Source: Endothia cerciana (taxonomy: Eukaryota; Ascomycota; Sordariomycetes; Diaporthales; Cryphonectriaceae). Taken from it: DNA of 64,000 nt. How positions within the stretch are numbered: the stretch's first letter is position 1; each line of letters opens with the position of its first letter. Shown in pieces: positions 33,352 to 45,958 of this stretch. The DNA lies in assembly GCA_026119935.1 (NCBI GenBank), contig JALRMH010000050.1:186001-250000 (forward strand). The letters run 5' to 3'. Made by a program: the position numbers and the translations under genes. The notes below the pieces were generated by a model that did no database searches, was not told the DNA's origin, and worked only from the letters and a program-made list of their open reading frames with translations.

Positions 33352-36156
33352 TTACCATCCGCCCTGCTCCTCCTGTCGCGGATGCGGACTCCCTGCGATC
33401 TCCCTAATGACTTCTCTCGTCCTCGCATTATCTTCAAAACTCAGGTTGATCAGATCCACCACCTCGCCCACGGTGAAGAACAGACTCAGCTCGCTGTCCA
33501 TCCACAGGAACCGCACATCCCGCAGATTCGACTGCAGCACCTCGCTGAGGTACTTGAGCCGCATCCACGAGGGCGCGTACTGCATCGTCTGCGGCGCCCC
33601 GTGCTCTTCCTCGCGGCCCGCGGCGCGGCTCGGCACGAACAGGTCGTCGAGCTCGGTCACGCTCGCGATCAGCTTGGCGATGTTGTAGGCATCGTCCTGG
33701 CCGATGGAGGGCGCCTCCATCACATCCGAGATGATCTTGAGTGAGATCGTGTCCACGAGTGAGCCGACGGCTTGATACCAGGCTGATTTTGCCAGGATAC
33801 TCTCCCACGTCGCGGCGAGGGACCGCACGCGGGCGGCGGCGGCGTCGACACAGCTGTCAATGTCGTCTTGCGTAAGGAGGCCTTGTTCACCTAGGTCCAA
33901 CGATTAGCCAGGACCCCCGAGACCGAGGGCGGTGTCAAATTGCGAACCTCCTAGTAGATCCCTGAGGACGGTTTTTTGTATGTTCATCTCGTTGCTGTAC
34001 GCCCGGGCCGCGAAGCTCTGGAGCATCCTGATGTCGTTCTCGAGGCGCAGTGATCTCTGTGCCTGCGTGCTCAGGTCATCGCGTGCCTTCCACGCTGCCG
34101 CAAGATCACCGAGCTTCTCTGCCAGATAAGTCGTGTCGTTATACAGGAACCTGAGATGTCAGCGATCGGAGCAAAGGGGGAAAGGTGACAAGGGCCAAGA
34201 CTAACATGTTGCCTCCTATGTCGAGCGCGTAGTAATAGGGCCCAACGGCTCTGAACATCGCCAATGCCAGGCTGGGCAGGGCAAACAGGCCGGCGGCGGC
34301 TTTGGCGACGGGACTGCTCTCGTGTCTGTCTGTTGTCAGCTAGCGGAAGAGGATAAGGACTGAAGACCACATACTCTGCTTGCGTCAACATCGCGCCATC
34401 CTCAAGTATGGCAAAGATAAGCTGTAGAACAGGTTCGGGCATAGAGGAGATGTTGTATGTCTCTTTGAGCGTCATTTCTCTCTGCTTCTTGGCCGCCGCG
34501 GTCCACGAGGCTGGTTGTCTTGCCACAGGCGCGCTCTGGGGCTCTTCATGAGCATCGTCATCGCCCCATCCCCATGCCGCATCGCCGCCATCATCGTCGT
34601 CGTCTGCTTCCTGTTTTGCTGCTTGAGATTCTGGTTCAGTGGCCCCCTGAGCATCGCCATCGTCAACCCAGGCTCCCCATGCATCTGCCCCGTCCTCGTC
34701 CAGGCCTTCTGCTGACTTTGGCTCCTCTTCTGTGGGTCCCTGGGGAACGATATCTTGCTGGTCGCCTTGGTCGTCCCACGCGGCTCCCCAGTCGTCATCT
34801 TCAGCAGCGGCTGCAGTGGCCGGCGCGGCTGCGAGTTCTTGGCCCTCAGCGCGTGAGACCATCTGTCTCTCGACCCTCTCGACCTCCTTGGAAGAGCCAA
34901 GCCCCCCCGACAGCCGCGTCCGTACTGCGTCTAGCGCACTCTCTCTGCACTTTGCAAGCCAGACCTTCGGCGCATCCTCAACCCATTCTTGTAGCTCATT
35001 GAAGCCAGACAACCGCAGCTCTGTGAGTCTTAGACAGAAGTGCTTCGCGGCTGCCATGATGCTCTCGAAGCGGTCCATCTCCTTCAGCGATGCCGGTACA
35101 GCCGGGTCCAGCCAGAGGGATATGATTCGGGTTGCGATCTCCGGCATCATCAAGGTGGACATGGAGTCGACCAGGTCTGATGGCAGCCGTTGCGCAAGGT
35201 ACGAGAGGACTGTAAACATGTCGGAGAAGAGCGCATCAATCGACCGATCTGCCTGGCCCTCGACTCGCAGCACACCACCATCAGCAACGACGGCCGGCAG
35301 AGTAGTGCTGCTGGTGTCCATGCGAGGCCCCACGATAGCCTGGTCGACCTCATGCCACAGCTGCGCCATGCGCTGGTCGACCTCCTTGTAAGCCTTAAGT
35401 CCAGTAGCAGCATCAGACAGATTCATCGCCTCCCCCTCCTTCGTCTCCACAATCGAGGCGCTCCTCCCTTCCACGTCGACATGTACCAGGGCCTTCCAGA
35501 CGTGCTCGAAGACCTCGTGTACGGTGTTCTTCAGCTCAAAGGCCCTCAAGTCCAACAGCCGTACGACCCTCACGCCTTTCCCAACCGGCAGAGCATCGAG
35601 AGCCTCCCATGCCCTCTCGAGCAGCCTCAGTGCGTCGAGTAGCCGCCGCTCGCGACACGCCTGGCCGGCCTGGTCGAGCAGCCCGCTGACATCCTTGATG
35701 GCGGCGAGCGCCTGGCGCACACGCGCGTTGTAGGCAAGCTCGGACCGCAGGAATGCGACCTTCTCCTCAGCCTCGACTATTGCCTCTCCGGAGGCGGCGG
35801 GCTCGGAAGCCTGGCGCAGGATGTCGTTCGCGGTCTGGCGCGAGCGGAGGATGTCGGACTGCAGGGAGGCAGCGTTGGATTGCCAGGTCGAGACATCGGG
35901 CGCGGTCTGTTCATTGATAGTATGGATCTCGGCCTGTTCGCGCCCCGTGTCAGCAAGAAGGCAGAGGAGGGCCGCGGGCGGCTGGTCAGAAACGAACCTC
36001 GAGGCGGGACTTGGCCTGTGAGAGTGCCTCGATAGCCTGGGGGAGCGCCTCAGAGCTTAGCTTCAGGGCCGAGGCATCCTCCTCCGGAAAGGTGCCGTTC
36101 GTGGTGAAGTTGACAAGGGCCTGGCCAAGGGCACCCGACGAGCCTTGCGCGCTCAT
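33352..36156 (-). CDS. ZW10: ZW10 homologue, Dsl1/NRZ tethering-complex subunit
   Basis: Acts at the ER as part of the Dsl1/NRZ tether that captures Golgi-derived COPI vesicles; animal ZW10 also works at kinetochores. Exons are complement(33352..33890, 33948..34150, 34206..34325, 34375..35933, 35998..36156), 859 residues. All four introns (49-64 nt) keep frame. The N-terminal half is helical and coiled-coil-like. Residues about 431-517 form an acidic, Trp-containing linker (DDDWGAAWDDQ, ADAWGAWVDDG, AAWGWGDDD), a feature of filamentous-fungal ZW10 proteins. The C-terminal part contains VGPYYYALDIGGNMFLYNDTTYLAE and a closing VVDLINLSFEDNARTREVIREI segment, typical of the ZW10/Dsl1 tether C-domain. 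It is divergent from the M16 protease gene. Confidence 0.92.
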
Positions 36157-37808
36157 GACGGACAGAGAATGTATGTGTGTTGGGGGGGCAGAGAGGCTTG
36201 TCGCAGCACCGTGACGGCATTTGCGACAAGCTGTCAGGAAGTTAAGGCTCGCGGCCAGGGGGGTATCCTACCACCTACCCCAGCCCCCAGACCAGCTCAC
36301 GCCAGGGGTCCCACGGCGGGGCTGTTCACACGCTGAAGGTTGTCCCACAGTAGAGGTGGCAGGTCATATTACATGGTACGTAGGGGTTATCTCGTGGTCG
36401 TTCAATGAGAGCCAGAGGTTTTCTGATTCACCCTCGCATGTGGGTTTGTTCCCGCTAACATCAACATGCTACCACGCCCTGGAGAGTTACGGATGGCAAG
36501 CCAGATCAAGAGACATATACAATAGATAGAAGCAACGACAGGGAATTATCAATGATGGGACGCGGGAAATCATGGGTCAGGGTCATGGTACTTGGACTTT
36601 GGACCTTGGTGCAGTAACCCTGACCCCCGATCGCGGGGTGAAGTGGAATTGATATGGAGTTGCCCCTCCATGACTTCACACCCGTGTTTGACAAGCAGGG
36701 CCACTCACCAGGCGTTGTACAGTCTTGGGTCTTCGGCGCACTTCTGACAGCGCACCACTTTCAGGCCGCCCACCACGTTTTCCTTTCAGTGCCCTGGTCC
36801 AGTTTTCTCTCCGTCTAGCAGTTTACGCCTGAGTTTTCACGTTGACAGATACTGGCCGGAATCGACGCTGGAGCTCTTGGTTGATGCAGTGTGCAGACCT
36901 CACTCAGCTCGGTATACCGTCCTAGGGAGCCACTTCCAGAGTAGTATACACCAGCTGGGCAGGGTACATACCACTGAATCCTACAGCCGGTCGACCGTCC
37001 CTCGTCCTCGCTGGGGGCCTTTTCGCGATCTCCAAAACCCCCCCCAGAAAAACCGTCAGGCCTGCGATACGACACTGCTTGCTGCGAGGTATGTAAGCGT
37101 GTCTCTTCTACACCTCTCCAGATCATCGGGGCGCCCTCTCACGCTCACGATCACACCCTGTCGTGCACCCCGACTTGCATGTCTTACCCAGTACCCTTAT
37201 TCAATCGACTTCTTTCTCTTCCTCACTCCAGCTCCTCCACCCGCCTGGTGTGCATGAGCACAACATCTGGCCCTCCCACACTTGACAGCACACATCCGGA
37301 ACCCATGTCACACGGTCCGAGGCGGTCTGGCCTACCGCCCGGTGCTCCTCGCCCTCTAAGCGGCTCTTGAGGATAGCCGCCGGCTCATCTGACCATGGCC
37401 TCCCTCCGGGCTTTGCCTAGGGCTCTGCTCCTCGCCGCCCTGGGGGCCCTGCTTGCTTCTGTCGCCCTGTATCGCCAAGGCACAGACTCTTGGTATGGAC
37501 TAAGCGTTGGGGCCATGAGCACGTCGAGCACATACCGAAGCCTATGCAATTTTTTTTTTTCCTTCTTCTTTTCTTCCAGCGCCTGTCGGTCATGTGCACC
37601 TCACAGATGCATTGCATATCGCCCTGCCCTTCTCGGCCCCATGCGCCCCCCCCCCCTCCAGCTCCCGCTACCCGGCGCTATCCTGCCCTGTCGACCTGGG
37701 ACCGCCACTCAAAAGACCCTCGTCTCTTCTCTCTGTGTCTTTTCGTCCCGTGCTGATCATCTGACCAGGGACATTCGGGGTTTTTGCGGGAATCTCACCA
37801 CCTTCAGC
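36157..37808. promoter_or_regulatory. Divergent promoter region of ZW10 and the M16 protease
   Basis: About 1.65 kb. The right end (37395-37808) is an open frame continuous with the M16 protease and may be translated or be 5' UTR. It contains a T/C-rich tract ending in TTCTTCCAG at 37579, which looks like an intron acceptor, paired with a possible donor GTATGG at 37493. A C run lies near 37650-37659. No separate gene is recognised. Confidence 0.5.
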
Positions 37809-40800
37809 ATGGCCCCTGCACAGAAGCCTCGGTTCCGCAAGATCCAGGAGTTCAAGACTGAGTATGCCCCGACCACCATAACTCAGTATGAGTCCGCGCG
37901 GAGCGGCATGCAGGTCATCGTGGCCGATCGTGAGGGTCCAAAGGTCAACGGCTACTTCACCCTGGCAACCGAGATCTTGGACGATTCCGGGGCACCTCAC
38001 ACACTGGAGCACCTGGTCTTCATGGGCTCAAGGAGCTATCAGTACAAGGGGCTTCTCGATAAGCTGGCGTCGAGGGCCTACTCGAGCACCAATGCCTGGA
38101 CCGCTGTCGACCATACAGCCTACACCCTGGAGACTGCTGGGTGGGAAGGCTTCGCGCAGATACTGCCGGTGTACCTCGAGCATGTCATCCTTCCCACCAT
38201 CACCGACGAGGCCTGTACGACCGAGGTCCACCATATCGATGGGGAAGGCAACGATGCAGGCGTGGTGTACTCTGAGATGCAGGCCCTGCGCTTCAACATG
38301 GCTGAGCTTATGGACCTCAGAGCGCGACGGCTCCTCTACCCGGAGAACGTTGGCTTCCGATACGAGACCGGAGGTATGCCGGAGCAGCTCCGTGAGCTGA
38401 CCTCTAGGCGGATCCGCGAGTTCCACAGGGAGATGTACCAGCCTCGGAATCTTGCCGTCATTATTGTGGGCGAGACAGACCATGAGAGCCTGCTGGATAT
38501 CCTGGACAAGTTCGAGGAGAGCATTCAAGACAGCATACCCCCGCTTGACGCTCCTTTTAAGAGGTACGCCACCCCTTGGTCCCAACAACACTGCGGTTGA
38601 TCGCATCCTCTGACGCGTCGTACCATAGGCCCTGGATCGACTCTCCGCAGCCGCAACCTCTCAAGGAAACCGTCGTCGTAACGGAAGAGTTCCCAGAGGA
38701 GGACGAGTCGACCGGAGATATCACCTCCGCCTTCTTCGGCCCCGACTGCAACGACCTCATCGCTGTGGCTGCTCTGAATGTTCTGCTGACTTACCTCTGT
38801 GGCTCGTCCGTCTCGGTCCTCGAGAACATCATGGTCGAGAAGGAGGAGCTCGCCAGCTCCGTGTCTTACTGGTGGGACGCGAGGCCCAGCTCGACCATCT
38901 GGTTCCAGCCCACAGGTGTCGCCGCCGAGAAACTGGAATTTGTTGAGAAGAGACTGCACGACCTGCTGAAGAGCGTGGCTTCGAGGCCTCTCGACATGTC
39001 CTACATGAAGGAGTGCATCAGTCGCGAACGGCGGCAGGTCAAGTTCTCGGCAGAGAGCTCGGAACAGTTCTACTCGCAGAACATCATCTCGGACTACCTC
39101 TTTGGCAAGCGGGATGGTTCGACCCTCAGCAACCTCAGGACGGTACGAGAATACGATGTCCTGAACCAGTGGACTGATGAACAGTGGCGCGGGTTCCTCA
39201 GTAAATGGCTGGTGGATGTTCATCACGTCTCCGTCCTGGGCAAACCTTCGATGGCTCTGGCAACCAAGCTGAAGGAGGCCGAAGAGGCGCGCGTCGCGAA
39301 GAGAAGAGAGGAGCTCGGGCCGGAAGGGCTGAAGAGGCTGGCAGAGAAGCTCGAGGCAGCCAAGGCCAAAAACGAAGTCGAGATCCCCCCCTCCGTCATT
39401 GATCGATGGACGGTGCCTGGCACGGAATCTATACACTTTATCGAATCAAGTACGGCAAGATCTGGGAAGGCAAGGTCTGTGGGAGTTGGCAGTGATGTGG
39501 CCCAGGAAGTTGTCGACAAGGCCAAGCCAGGCCTGCCTCTGTTCGTCCAGTATGAACATGTGCCCAGCAGCTTCGTGAACGTCGCAGTTCACATCAGCAC
39601 TTCGAAAGTGCCCGTCGAACTCAAGCCCCTCATGTCGATCTTCATTGATAATTTCTTTAATACCCCCATCAAGCGCGATGGGAAGCTGGTCGACTTCGAA
39701 GACGTGGTGATGGAGCTCGAGAAGGACACGATTAGCTATGCCGTCAATGGTGGGGGCAAGGTGTACGACCCCGAGAGCATCTTCATCAGCATCCAGCTGG
39801 AACCGGAGAAGTATACGGCGATTATCGAGTGGATCCGTGCCCTGATGTTTGATAGTGTCTTCGACGTGCGGAGGCTCAAGGCGAGCATCTCGAAGACCCT
39901 CGCCGACATCCCTGAGGCCAAGCGCGACGGCAGGTCTATGTCCCTCGAGGTTGACTGGGCCCTGCACATCGAGAAGTCGTGGCTGCCAATGGCTAGGCGG
40001 ACGCTCGTGAAGGCGGTCTACCTCCGTCGGCTGAAGAAGCTGCTGCAGAAGGAGCCGGAGAGGATCGTCGAGATGTTCGAGCAGCTGCGGAAGTGTCTCT
40101 TCACATTCGAGAACGTCCGCGTGCTGGTCACCAGCGATGTCGGCAAGCTGGGCGAGCCCGTCCAGCCCTGGGACACCCTGACCAAGCTCCTCGGCAGCGA
40201 GAAAGACATGGCTCCCATCATTGAGACCCATACCGTGCTCAACTCCGAGGGCAAGTCACCGGGCAACATCGGCTCGGTGATCATCCCCATGACCAGCCTT
40301 GACAGCTCCTACAGCGTGAGCACCACCAAAGGCCTCGCATCCTACAAAGACCCAAGGGTCCCTGCCATGCTCGTGGCGATAGGCTACCTGGAGGCGGTTG
40401 AGGGGCCCCTTTGGAACGCCGTGCGAGGCAGCGGCCTCGCTTACGGCACGCACTTCAGCCGCGAGCTCGACTGGGGCATCCTGCAGTACCGCGTGTACCG
40501 GTCGCCTGACGCCAGCAAGGCGCTCGACATCTCGCGCGAGACGGTCGAGAAGATCGCTGCTGGCCATGTCCCGCTCGACAGGCACCTCGTGGAGGGTGCC
40601 GTCAGTGGCATCGTGTCTGGCTTCGCGGACGAGCAGTCCACGATGGCGGACGCAGCGCAGCAAAACTACATACTCAGTGTGGTCAGGGGCCTGGGGCTGG
40701 ACTGGACAAAGAAGATCATGGCACAGGTGCGGAACGTCACTGATGACGAGATACGGAACGTGATGCAGGACCTGATCATGCCGGTGTTCAAGCCTGGGAA

Positions 40801-41016
40801 GAGCAACGTGGTGGTCACTTGTGCACCCATCATGCAGGAGGTGGGTGTTCATCCCCTGTGCCGGCTTCTACCGAATTTTGAGACTGACATTTTCTATTGC
40901 AGAACATGGAGAAGGCCTTCAAGGCCATGGGGTATGCCGCACAGGTCAAGGCGCTCTCGGACTTCCACGAAGACTATGGCCTGACTGGGGGGGAAGACGA
41001 CGACAATAACGAAGGA

Positions 41017-41054
<38 letters not shown>

Positions 41055-41130
41055 AGGTGACTCCGAGGATGACGATGACGACATGACGGATAGTGTCGAT
41101 GGAGGATCAGACTCCGAGATGGAAGAGTAA
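37809..41130 (+). CDS. M16-family zinc metalloprotease (yeast Sdd3/YOL098C-like)
   Basis: A pitrilysin/insulysin-fold metallopeptidase expected to degrade oligopeptides. Exons are 37809..38563, 38629..40840 and 40903..41130, 1064 residues. The inverted zinc motif HTLEH is at residues 64-68, with the third ligand probably Glu146 in HHIDGEGN, as in the insulysin pattern. Four M16-type domains can be followed. The C-terminus ends in an almost purely acidic tail (DDDNNEGDEDEDEDEDEDEE and onward). Introns at 38564-38628 and 40841-40902 have canonical ends and branch sites. The start MAPAQKPRFRKIQEF is chosen because it begins family-like sequence. An in-frame ATG at 37395 would add 138 residues with a hydrophobic helix. 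The closest relative by motif layout is the uncharacterised YOL098C group; substrate unknown. Confidence 0.92.
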
Positions 41131-42740
41131 AGCCGGTGGGTGGCATATCAGCGGAGTGACGCCCTAGACCTGACCTCATTATAGACATACAATCAACAAC
41201 ACTGGCGTTGATCCTCCATGGCTCGACGCAGGGTGGTTCTGTTAATTGATGTCCGGCTAGACGAAAATACATAGGTAGCAACCTTCTGAACCGAGAGTAA
41301 TACCTAATAAGGGCTTTTAGCCTATCGTGTCTTTTTGACAGTGTTCTGCAGGCCTGCACCATTGCATCCTTTCCCCCGCCAAACAGGAATAGCAACGGCC
41401 CAATCCTCCTGCGCCCCCCCCCCCCCCCAAGCCTCCCAAGCAAACACCAGGGCGTTTAGGGCGTGTGGACCTGGCCGATAAGATCTTGGGATGAGCACCG
41501 TATGGGTTACAGGCCACGTCCACCCTGATGATAGCGGTCGATCCGGAGGATGTCTGTTTCTTTTCTCTTTTTTTCTCTCCCTCCCCCCCCCCCCTCACTT
41601 TCCTCCCGGAGTTACTCCAGGGGCGACGTATGTATCCACAGGGAGGCACCCTGATCAGGTTACCCCAGGGGGAAGACACGTGGACCAACCTAGCTGCGGC
41701 CAGAGGAGATCGTTACCCGGGGGGGGGGGTGTGTTAACCTCGGCAAGCGAGCGTGGTCGGCGGGCGAGGCTGAGATAAGGGGGGGAGGGAGGGCGGACGG
41801 CGCCGGCGCAGGCACAGGCGGTCCTTCTATCTGGTAATTGCTATGACCGCTGTGGTATATTAATCAGGACTTGCGCATCGCCCGGCACCTGTGGGGGTTT
41901 GGATCTTCCCTCATTGCTGCTATCGTGACGGCGCATTGGCGCGTGGCGCGTGCCTAACGAGTGGCACTTGCAACACTCGCCATGTGTGTGTGATTCCTCG
42001 GTTCGCGCGTCCAGAACATTACTCTCGACGTAAAAGGTCGGTGCGTAGCGGGTATAGTTCAAGCTGCCCAGGCCCCCGTTCGACTGAACAACCACCGGGT
42101 CGGTAAGAGGGGGGAAAGGGAGAAAGAAAAAAAGCACCACGGTAGTGGCGTGGCCTGCACGTAGCTGTAGCGGTGTGTGATCTTCTTTGTTGGACAACAA
42201 CTGCTGTCCCCCTGCTTACTGCCCTGCAACCATCGTGTAAGGGAGCGAGCGTGACACAGGGGGCGCTTTGGAGGTGGCAGTGGGTGGGTTGCAAGCTGTG
42301 GTCTAGGGGCGGCCTGGCCCGTCAGCAAGGTGGAACCCCTGGAAAACCCCCCCCCCCCTGCTTGCCGGATTCGGCCGCCACCTATCGCGGAACCCTGTCC
42401 GCCCTCGGCGTCATACCCTCGGGGGCCCTGGAACGGTGGACAGAAAGATAGTATGTAATACCGTTGACTCCTCCAACCTTCTTTCACTCCGGGGCGGTCA
42501 GGTCACGAGACAAGCCCGCCGTGGGAAGGAAGAGCGAGGCTCAACTTCTTACTTGTGTGGTACAGCCTCGTAAACTATAAAGCTGGCCGGCCTGCGGTCT
42601 CCCCCTACCTCTTCTCTCTCTCTCTGGCCCGGATACTCTTCCAAAAAAAAGAACTTGGCCACCAACCCCCACGACCCTTTACCCTCTACTACGATTCCCC
42701 CCCCCCCCCAATTCCCCCCTCAACGCACAATTAGTCAAAG
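41131..42740. other. Intergenic: M16 3' flank and LOG promoter
   Basis: Holds several homopolymer runs: 15 C at 41414-41428, 12 C at 41583-41594, 11 G at 41719-41729, 12 C at 42347-42358, and 13 C at 42697-42709 just before the LOG start. CT-rich sequence at 42600-42630 precedes it. Open frames here are shadows of these runs, and no gene is recognised. Confidence 0.6.
42697..42709 (+). promoter_or_regulatory. Poly-C tract before the LOG start codon
   Basis: Thirteen C, followed by ATTCCCCCCTCAACG and the ATG 31 nt downstream. It matches the leader arrangement of VPS55, TRS120 and the homeobox gene. Confidence 0.5.
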
Positions 42741-43596
42741 ATGGAGTCCGGTGGTGCGTCGCCGATGCCGCGGACGGCCACGCCGCTGAAGACCTCGAAG
42801 CGCAAGATCTGTGTGTACTGCGGCTCCTCGCGGGGGACCAGGCCGGAGCACATGGAGGTGGCACGGCAGCTCGCGCGGGTCATGGCCGCCAACGACATCA
42901 GCCTAGGTAGGCCTTCTTCTTCTTCTTCTCACCCCTCTACACCTGCCGTCCCCCGGGGGGGGGGGGAGGTTTAGAGGGGGGAGCGGTGTGAAGACACCAC
43001 AAGGCTCACGGTTGGAGTGTAAATCAGTATACGGAGGCGGCACCATCGGCCTCATGGGCGAGATCGCGCGCACCCTCGTCTCCCTCTCGGGCCCGGACTC
43101 GGTCCACGGCATCATCCCGGAGGCCCTGGTCAAGCACGAGCGCGACCCCACGTACACGTCCACCTCGGTAGTCGGAGGCGGCGGCGGCGGCGGCGGCAAG
43201 GCGCTCGCGATCCCCGACGAGTCCGTCTTTGGGCGCACGACCATCGTCCCGGACATGCACACCCGCAAGAAGATGATGGCCCAGGAGGTCCAGGCCGGCG
43301 CCGCCGGGTCCGGCTTCATCGCCCTCCCCGGCGGGTTCGGCACCATGGAGGAGCTCCTGGAGATCTGCACCTGGAACCAGCTGGGCATCCAGAGCAGCGG
43401 CATCTGCGTGCTCAACGTCAACGGCTTCTACGACGGCCTGGTCAGCTGGATCGGGAAGAGCATCGACGAGGGCTTCATCCACCCCGGCAACGCCGAGATC
43501 CTGGTGTCGGCGGACACCCCCGAGGAGGCGGTCAGGGCGCTGGCCGAGTACAAGACGCCCGAGTCCGTCCTGAAGCTACAGTGGGGCAACGAATAG
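42741..43596 (+). CDS. LOG-family cytokinin riboside 5'-monophosphate phosphoribohydrolase-like protein
   Basis: The family hydrolyses nucleoside 5'-monophosphates to free base and ribose 5-phosphate, releasing active cytokinin in plants and some fungi and bacteria. It is often misnamed lysine decarboxylase. Exons are 42741..42906 and 43028..43596, 244 residues, about the family length. The N-terminal Rossmann strand KICVYCGSSRG, VYGGGTIGLMG (56-66), the catalytic-region Arg135 in MHTRKKMM, and PGGFGTMEE (156-164) with its essential Glu are all intact. Eight consecutive glycines at about 105-112 insert into the loop before KALAIPDE. The single intron (121 nt) contains a C/G homopolymer junction and is the longest in the window. 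No isopentenyltransferase or P450 gene is adjacent, so cytokinin production is not indicated by context. Confidence 0.94.
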
Positions 43597-44290
43597 GGGG
43601 CAGGCACGGGGACGGGGGGACGGGAACGAACAACACGACGGGAGGACGACCGGATGGCAGGAAGGCTGGACATGGCAGAATGCCGGACGGGCAGCGGCGT
43701 TTGGTGGTTTACGGTTACAGTTTTTACACAGGCCGACGGCAACGTCTCCAGGCTAGATGCGGGGGGGCTTATGGGGGGTCTAATAAGTCCCTGTATAGGA
43801 TGCACTCACAACTCAGATATACAGGCTTCCCCCATTGAGACAGGGACGGTTCATCCCTGCGGGCCCATCCAGGAAAGGAGCTAGATTATCCCATCAGAGG
43901 TATAAGTAGTCGGTTGTGCCATTAGGGGACACCGAACCGATGGTCCCTCGGGAGGAGAGGAGGAGGATGCCCGAGAGGCCGTTCGCGGTGACGGGTCCAA
44001 GGAGAAGAAGGACCGCAGCTGCAGATATACATTGCCCTTGCCGGGAGCATAGGTATACTTCCACCAGAATCATAAAATCTTGGCAGAGTGCTTTGTGTCA
44101 TTACCTCTGGTCGAGCAACCTTTTGTGCGCCGCTTCCGTGTCGTCTAATTTCGTGGATACTCATACAAGTGCTCTATATCCCCCCGGCAGCTTCCCCCAC
44201 TTCTCAGAGCTCCCCAACGACCTCGGACGGGGGTCAGCCGCTGCGACCCCTGCTCTCCTCACCAACATCTCTGGGGCGAAGGACGAGCAC
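43597..44290. other. Convergent intergenic region between LOG and proteasome alpha-6
   Basis: Two 3' ends meet here. The first 70 nt is GGGGAC/GACGGG-rich. Nothing else is recognised; plus-strand open frames beyond 43916 are shadows of the proteasome gene. Confidence 0.6.
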
Positions 44291-45300
44291 CTAACTGTCG
44301 ACATCCATGCCCTCAGTAGCCGGCGCGCCACCCTCCGTCTCTCCCTCACCCTCACCAGCGGCCTCCTTGTCATCTGCAACGGAGTCGATCCAGGCCTTGA
44401 CGTCCTGGCCGTCAAACACCTTGAACGGGTCGACCTTCTTGACGCCCTCCTTGCTGTGCTCCAGGCCCACGATGCCCACGCTCGTGTTCTCCACCGTCAG
44501 CTCCCGGTCCTGCACCAGGCTCTCCTTCAGCGCCCGCAGGCCGTGCTTGATCAGCTCCTCCCGGTCGCAGCTGGCGAACTTGTCGAGGTTCTTCTCCAGG
44601 TACGTCCGGGCCATCTGGGACCTCCCGCCGATGGCGAACGCCACCATCTCCTCGCACAGGCCGGAGGGCTGGAACTCGAACAGGTGGGGGCCCTTGTCGT
44701 CGACGCCGGCGACCAGCAGGCCGACGCCGTAGGGCCGCTTGCCGTAGTGCTGGGTGTTGATCTGGGCCTTCTCGCCGATCATCTCGACCAGCGAGCGCAG
44801 GGGCATGTCGCGGCCGTAGGTCAGGCGGTGGCCCAGGCACTGCTGCTTCATGAAGTTGGAGAGCACGCGCGCGTCGGAGGCGAGGCCGGCGATGGCGATG
44901 CCGACGTGGGAGTCGATGGGGAAGAGTTTCTTCTGGTAGGACGAGAGTTCTTCGGCGTTGCGCTGCGTGACGCCAGGACCGGGTCAGTAATCGTCGTCGT
45001 CCGTGCTGGGCCCGGATGGGTACATCCAGGGTGAGGGGGAGGGAGGAGGGCCGCCGGCCGTACCTTGATGCCCACCAAGACGGAGTGTGACTTGCTTGCT
45101 ATCCCCACGACCACCGAGCCCTGCTTGACCGCCTCGGCGGCATATTCGACCTGGAATATCCGGCCCTGCGGCGAGCTATGGAGGAGGAGGAGGAGGAGGA
45201 AAGTCTGCGTCAGCCAGAGGGGTCAACCCAGCGCGAAGGTTTGTCAGGGCTGCGTGGCTTACAACGTGACCGAGTCGTTGTCGTAGTTGTTTCTGAACAT
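44291..45300 (-). CDS. PRE5: 20S proteasome alpha-6 subunit (Pre5/PSMA1)
   Basis: A structural subunit of the outer alpha ring of the 20S proteasome core, helping gate substrate entry. Exons are complement(44291..44962, 45064..45175, 45263..45300), 273 residues. The N-terminus MFRNNYDNDSVTFSPQGRIF carries the alpha-type signature before QVEYAAEAVKQGS. RNAEELSSYQKKLFPIDSHV, LSNFMKQQCLGHRL, NTQHYGKRPYGVGLLVAGVD and HLFEFQPSG match alpha-6 specifically rather than the other alpha subunits. The acidic Gly/Glu-rich tail ending MDVDS makes it longer than yeast Pre5 (234 residues). The first exon has only 12 codons. Introns at 45176-45262 and 44963-45063 keep frame. It is divergent from VPS55. Confidence 0.96.
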
Positions 45301-45460
45301 CTTGGAAGCTCAGTGATGTGACGCAAGGGAGGATCGATCGACGTGGTTCTGTGGGAGGAGGATGGCGGGTTTGGAAGTCGGCAGTCAGGTCGGGGGTGGT
45401 CGTAAGAGTGATGGGCTCCAAGGCTGCGAGAGGTGTGATGCAGCGTGGTCGCGGGTACGA

Positions 45461-45485
45461 GGCGAGGCAAGGCAAGGCAAGGCAA
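45461..45485. repeat. (GGCRA)5 pentanucleotide repeat
   Basis: GGCGA followed by four GGCAA units in the leader/promoter of the proteasome gene. Confidence 0.85.
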
Positions 45486-45598
45486 CTTCGAGCTTCGTAA
45501 CTGACCGAGCTCACCCTACCACCGGTGCCGTGCTGGGGGAAGCTGAGGAGGCTAAACCACAGAGGGCTTATCGCTGATAGGCGCAGGCCCTGGCTGAC

Positions 45599-45646
45599 GC
45601 TGGCACTGGCGTTGGCACTAGCGCTGGCACTGGCGCTGGCAGGCAG
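45599..45646. repeat. 12-bp minisatellite, four units
   Basis: GCTGGCACTGGC, GTTGGCACTAGC, GCTGGCACTGGC and GCTGGCAGGCAG lie head to tail within the bidirectional promoter. Units differ at one to four positions. Confidence 0.9.
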
Positions 45647-45958
45647 GGGCCACTCCTCAAAAGACAACGGCCCCAGCTCCGGCAAGGAAGCCGCCAGCTG
45701 CTGACGACGTCAACCTTTGAAACTGCCAACCATCCTCACCAGACCCGGACTCCAGCCTCGAGCCCACCCCCCTCCCCCACGACGTCGACATACCCGTGAA
45801 CGAAATACGGCGCCTGCCAGTCCTGCCAGCCTACATAACGAATTGTCAGGTTGACCAGCCAGCCACCATCTCATTGCCCGTCGACGCCGGAACCTCCCCC
45901 CCGCGTGCCACCGGCCAAGGCCTCCTCCCGACATCGACCCAACCTCGTCAGCTCACTT

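Noticed and set aside
38525..39436. 303-codon minus-strand frame
   Set aside because: Antisense shadow of the M16 protease exon 2.
43916..45034. 372-codon plus-strand open frame
   Set aside because: Lies antisense to the proteasome alpha-6 exons; its sequence is explained by the complementary GC-rich codons.
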